From Phalacrocorax aristotelis (Eukaryota > Chordata > Aves > Suliformes > Phalacrocoracidae): DNA of 64,000 nucleotides. The notes beneath the pieces are model-generated. The model was not told the origin of the DNA and did no database searches. It saw nothing but the letters and a program-made list of their open reading frames with translations. Where the stretch lies: NCBI RefSeq assembly GCF_949628215.1, contig NC_134311.1:60434205-60498204 (forward strand). Reading direction: 5' to 3'. Below are positions 61,399-64,000 of this stretch, piece by piece (position 1 is the first letter of the stretch; each line of letters starts with the position of its first letter). Position numbers and translations under genes: made by a program.

Positions 61399-63359
61399 TA
61401 TATACACCCTTGGCAAGCAAACAAAACCCAAATAAACCTATGCCCAGAAGGAGGACCACACATTATTCCCTGAAACAAGAGCCACATTCTTTATTTCTGA
61501 GAAAATTTTCATTTCTTAAGTGCAGGAAAATTATTTACATGCAGATGTAACAGGAGAAACTGCTCAAGTTTCAAGTATGACTGTAAGGAAATTAAAAACC
61601 TTATCACGTTAGATAAAGAAATTTTGCCAATTTTCCTTAAAGTAAACAAGAAAGACTTAGAACAGCACCTTCCAAACAAGCAACAACTCAATCCTACCCT
61701 TTTTAACCCAACACAACACAAGTAATGTTGCAGGGTAACCAGGCCTATATTGATTCATTCTGATTTGATACAGCAATTTCTATCTTTTGTTTGCTAACTA
61801 GAATGATTTTGATGCTGTTAGCTTCTTTGTTTCTTTGGACAGATATATTCTGTATTTAGCTTAATGCAGAACAAGCTTATCCCTCAGCCCTCTGAAAAGA
61901 CAATCTGTCAGACATCTAGAGTGTCCGGCTGCAACATGATTCCATTTTGCAGTTAAAACCAGCTATGCATATTAAAATTTTGCAGTTTGACACAAATGGC
62001 AGATTTTTTCTTCCCCTTTTAAATCAAAAGGCCTATGCTCGTGAGGGTCATTGGTCCACGCTAATCACATTTTTGCTTAACCACTCCATTGCATACATCC
62101 AGTAAGTGACATATTGAATGTATATAGACATATGTACATATACACATTTTCTGTGACCCATTACCTAATTATGCTTTCAGAAAAAAAATACTGTAACATA
62201 ATATGTGTAAGATAGGTAACAGCAATGTTCAAATGACAGTTACTCAGCCAAAGTGCTGATAGTAAAGACGTGGCATAGACCAATGAGACTTTGGAAAAAC
62301 ACTGACAAAATTAGCAGGAAGGACTGGGGTAGGATGGGAGTGGGGAAGAAAAAGAAAAATAAAAAAGAGAAAAAAATTTAAAACGAACTCTGAGTTTACA
62401 AAGTGCATTTGCTGTAGTTAAAATGTGCATAATGAGTTAAAAAAGAAAACAACACAGGCTTTGGGTTTTATTGTTTTTCAAACGCCCATGTATCCCTCCA
62501 CTCTCCTAGTTGTATGTCTATGATATATTTTTGAAGACCTCCCTAGTCTAGGACTCTGCCCTACACGTGTCTGTCAAGAATGACATTTTTCAAAGGTGAT
62601 CTACAACAGCAGACCTTGCTGAAATCAGAAGTAGGTGTCCTCTCAATACACTGTTCCTCCATTCAGTTTACTAAGACCAACCATATAGTACCACATCATT
62701 GTTAGTACGGTTACCTTTACTGAAAGAGCTTAGTACATTTTAGAACCAAGTCTTCAAAGGTGATCTTCAGAATGTTTCTCAATTCAAACTTTAAGCAAAA
62801 TTTAGTAGGAAAAGGGTCCCAGAAGTAATTTAAACTAATGATTAGAGAATCAAGAAATTCAAAACACTAACATACAGGTGTCCCACTTTCTCCTTCAGAC
62901 CGGTCTTTTAAAATTAAAAACCGTATTTCTGCCTGATTGCTCCAACTGCCAATAGTTTAACCATTTCTATACGGATTATGGCCAAATGTATTTAAATGTC
63001 TCTTAACTGTTTGCTGAAGTATAGACAAGTATTTTTTTCTAAATTAAAACAACTTTTGCTATGGAAAGCTAAAGTTTTAAAGAAAATTTACAATAAATGT
63101 TTCATTTAAATATTATACTTCTGGTTTTATAAACATCATCAAAAACTCTAGAAAGTATTCTAGCTAATCATTAATGGAAGATGCCACTTTTTACTTTGGA
63201 CTTGGCAGGAGGGAATCTGCAAGGAGCAATCTGATATTTTTATGACAAGTAAAGCCAAAACACACATGCACAAAAGTCAATGAGCTTTCTATTGAGTTTA
63301 ATGGCATCAAGCCACAGCCAGAAATACAAAGTATAAAATACATCAAAAAATCGATACAG

Positions 63360-64000
63360 TGTGAAGAACTGTCCCTGAAGAATAACCAGGAGCAGGTCAA
63401 AAATTTATGGGTAAGATTCAGAGACAGAGGCAACAACGGGAACCTTGTGGTTGGTGTCTACTACAGGCTGCCTGATCAAAGGAAGCATACCGACGAAGCC
63501 TTCTTCCTCCAGCTCTAGCAGGCTTCGCGCTTGCAGGCTCTCATCCTACAGGGGGACTTCAACCACCCCGACATTTGCTAGAAAAGTGGCATGGTGAGCT
63601 GTAGGCACTCCAGGAGATTCCTAGAATGCACTGAGGATAACTTCTTGAGCCAGCTGATAGACAGCCCTACCTGAGGGAATGCAATACTAGACCTGATGGT
63701 CACCAATGCAAGTGAGCTCTTCAGTGATGTCAACATTGGAGGCAGCCTGGGCTGCAGTGATCATGCACCAGAGTTCACACTTCTGAGCGATATGGGAAAA
63801 GCGAGGAGTATAGTCAGGACCCTAAATTTTAGGAAAGCGGACTTCCAGCTCTTCAGTGAATTAGTTAGCAGGACCCCCTGGGAAACGGTCCTCAGGGGCA
63901 AGGGAACAGAGCAAAGCTGGCAGATCTTTAAGGATGCATTCCATAAAGCACAAGAGCTCTCAGTTCCCAGGTGTAAGAAATCAGGCAAGGAAGGGAGGAC
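63360..64000 (+). mobile_element. CR1 LINE endonuclease region, running off the right edge
   Basis: The sequence reads as CR1 ORF2 endonuclease in one frame: LWVRFRDRGNNGNLVVGVYY, then GDFNHPDIC, RRFLECTEDNFLSQLI, ASELFSDVNIGG and the conserved LGCSDHAPEFTLL. In-frame stops occur after FFLQL, in C-stop-K after PDIC and after DSPT, so it is inactive. The 5' boundary near 63,360 is set by the first recognisable CR1 codons (EELSLKNNQEQV). The reverse transcriptase should follow beyond the window. Confidence 0.85.

Larger units (their letters stand above)
54256..63359 (-). other. NDUFAF2: Presumed NDUFAF2 first intron, partial
   Basis: Reading on the - strand upstream of the 90-base exon, I do not find an exon encoding the expected N-terminal KYYYIP/YKNWRG block, nor a CpG island. 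The first exon and promoter therefore probably lie past 64,000. The segment holds a CR1 element (60,073-61,398), an A-rich run at 54,261-54,273, a short (AT)n at 56,821-56,838 and a coding-like frame at 56,087-56,269 of unknown meaning. Confidence 0.6.

Noticed and set aside
1-64000. tRNA, rRNA, snRNA or microRNA genes
   Set aside because: No cloverleaf with A and B boxes, no snRNA core and no convincing 60-80-base imperfect hairpin was seen. A covariance-model scan would be needed to exclude them.

Overview
The window is vertebrate nuclear DNA from a bird. CR1 non-LTR retrotransposons with the typical avian 3' ends (the pentamer ATTCT or octamer-like ATTCTATGAT tails) are abundant, three solo LTRs of an avian ERVL-like family are present, and spliced exons of two conserved vertebrate genes can be read directly. 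The LTR family is one I associate with Neoaves more than with galliforms, but I cannot fix the species. The gene pair sits on human 5q12, a region that corresponds to the avian Z chromosome; that placement is inference.

Layout. Bases 1 to about 6,900 are gene-free. From about 6.9 to 18.6 kb there is a dense cluster of CR1 elements, all in + orientation. They include a near full-length element (about 6,905-11,390) with a short CR1 nested in its ORF1, a second copy joined directly to its tail (11,391-14,079), and a copy split by a solo LTR (16,288-18,595). A further gene-free stretch contains a CR1 copy (24,750-25,559) that is about 99% identical to part of the copy at 11.4-14.1 kb and shares its stop codons. 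A CpG island at about 26.4-27.35 kb is the promoter of SMIM15, whose 74-codon reading frame (27,757-27,981, + strand) is intact.

Downstream, NDUFAF2 lies on the - strand, tail-to-tail with SMIM15. Its last three coding exons are at 54,166-54,255, 44,975-45,015 and 30,307-30,564. They are joined by conserved intron phases and encode about 128 residues of the complex I assembly factor. The first exon is not seen and probably lies beyond the right edge. The long introns contain two solo LTRs and two CR1 elements, all antisense to the gene. The SMIM15/NDUFAF2 tail-to-tail order matches the human locus.

No new biological system is evident. The most unusual points are the shared inactivating mutations in two near-identical CR1 copies, the nested and abutting CR1 cluster with uniform strand, a perfect 13-bp hairpin and a homeodomain/POU-motif cluster in an NDUFAF2 intron, and a coding-like unexplained frame near 56.1 kb.
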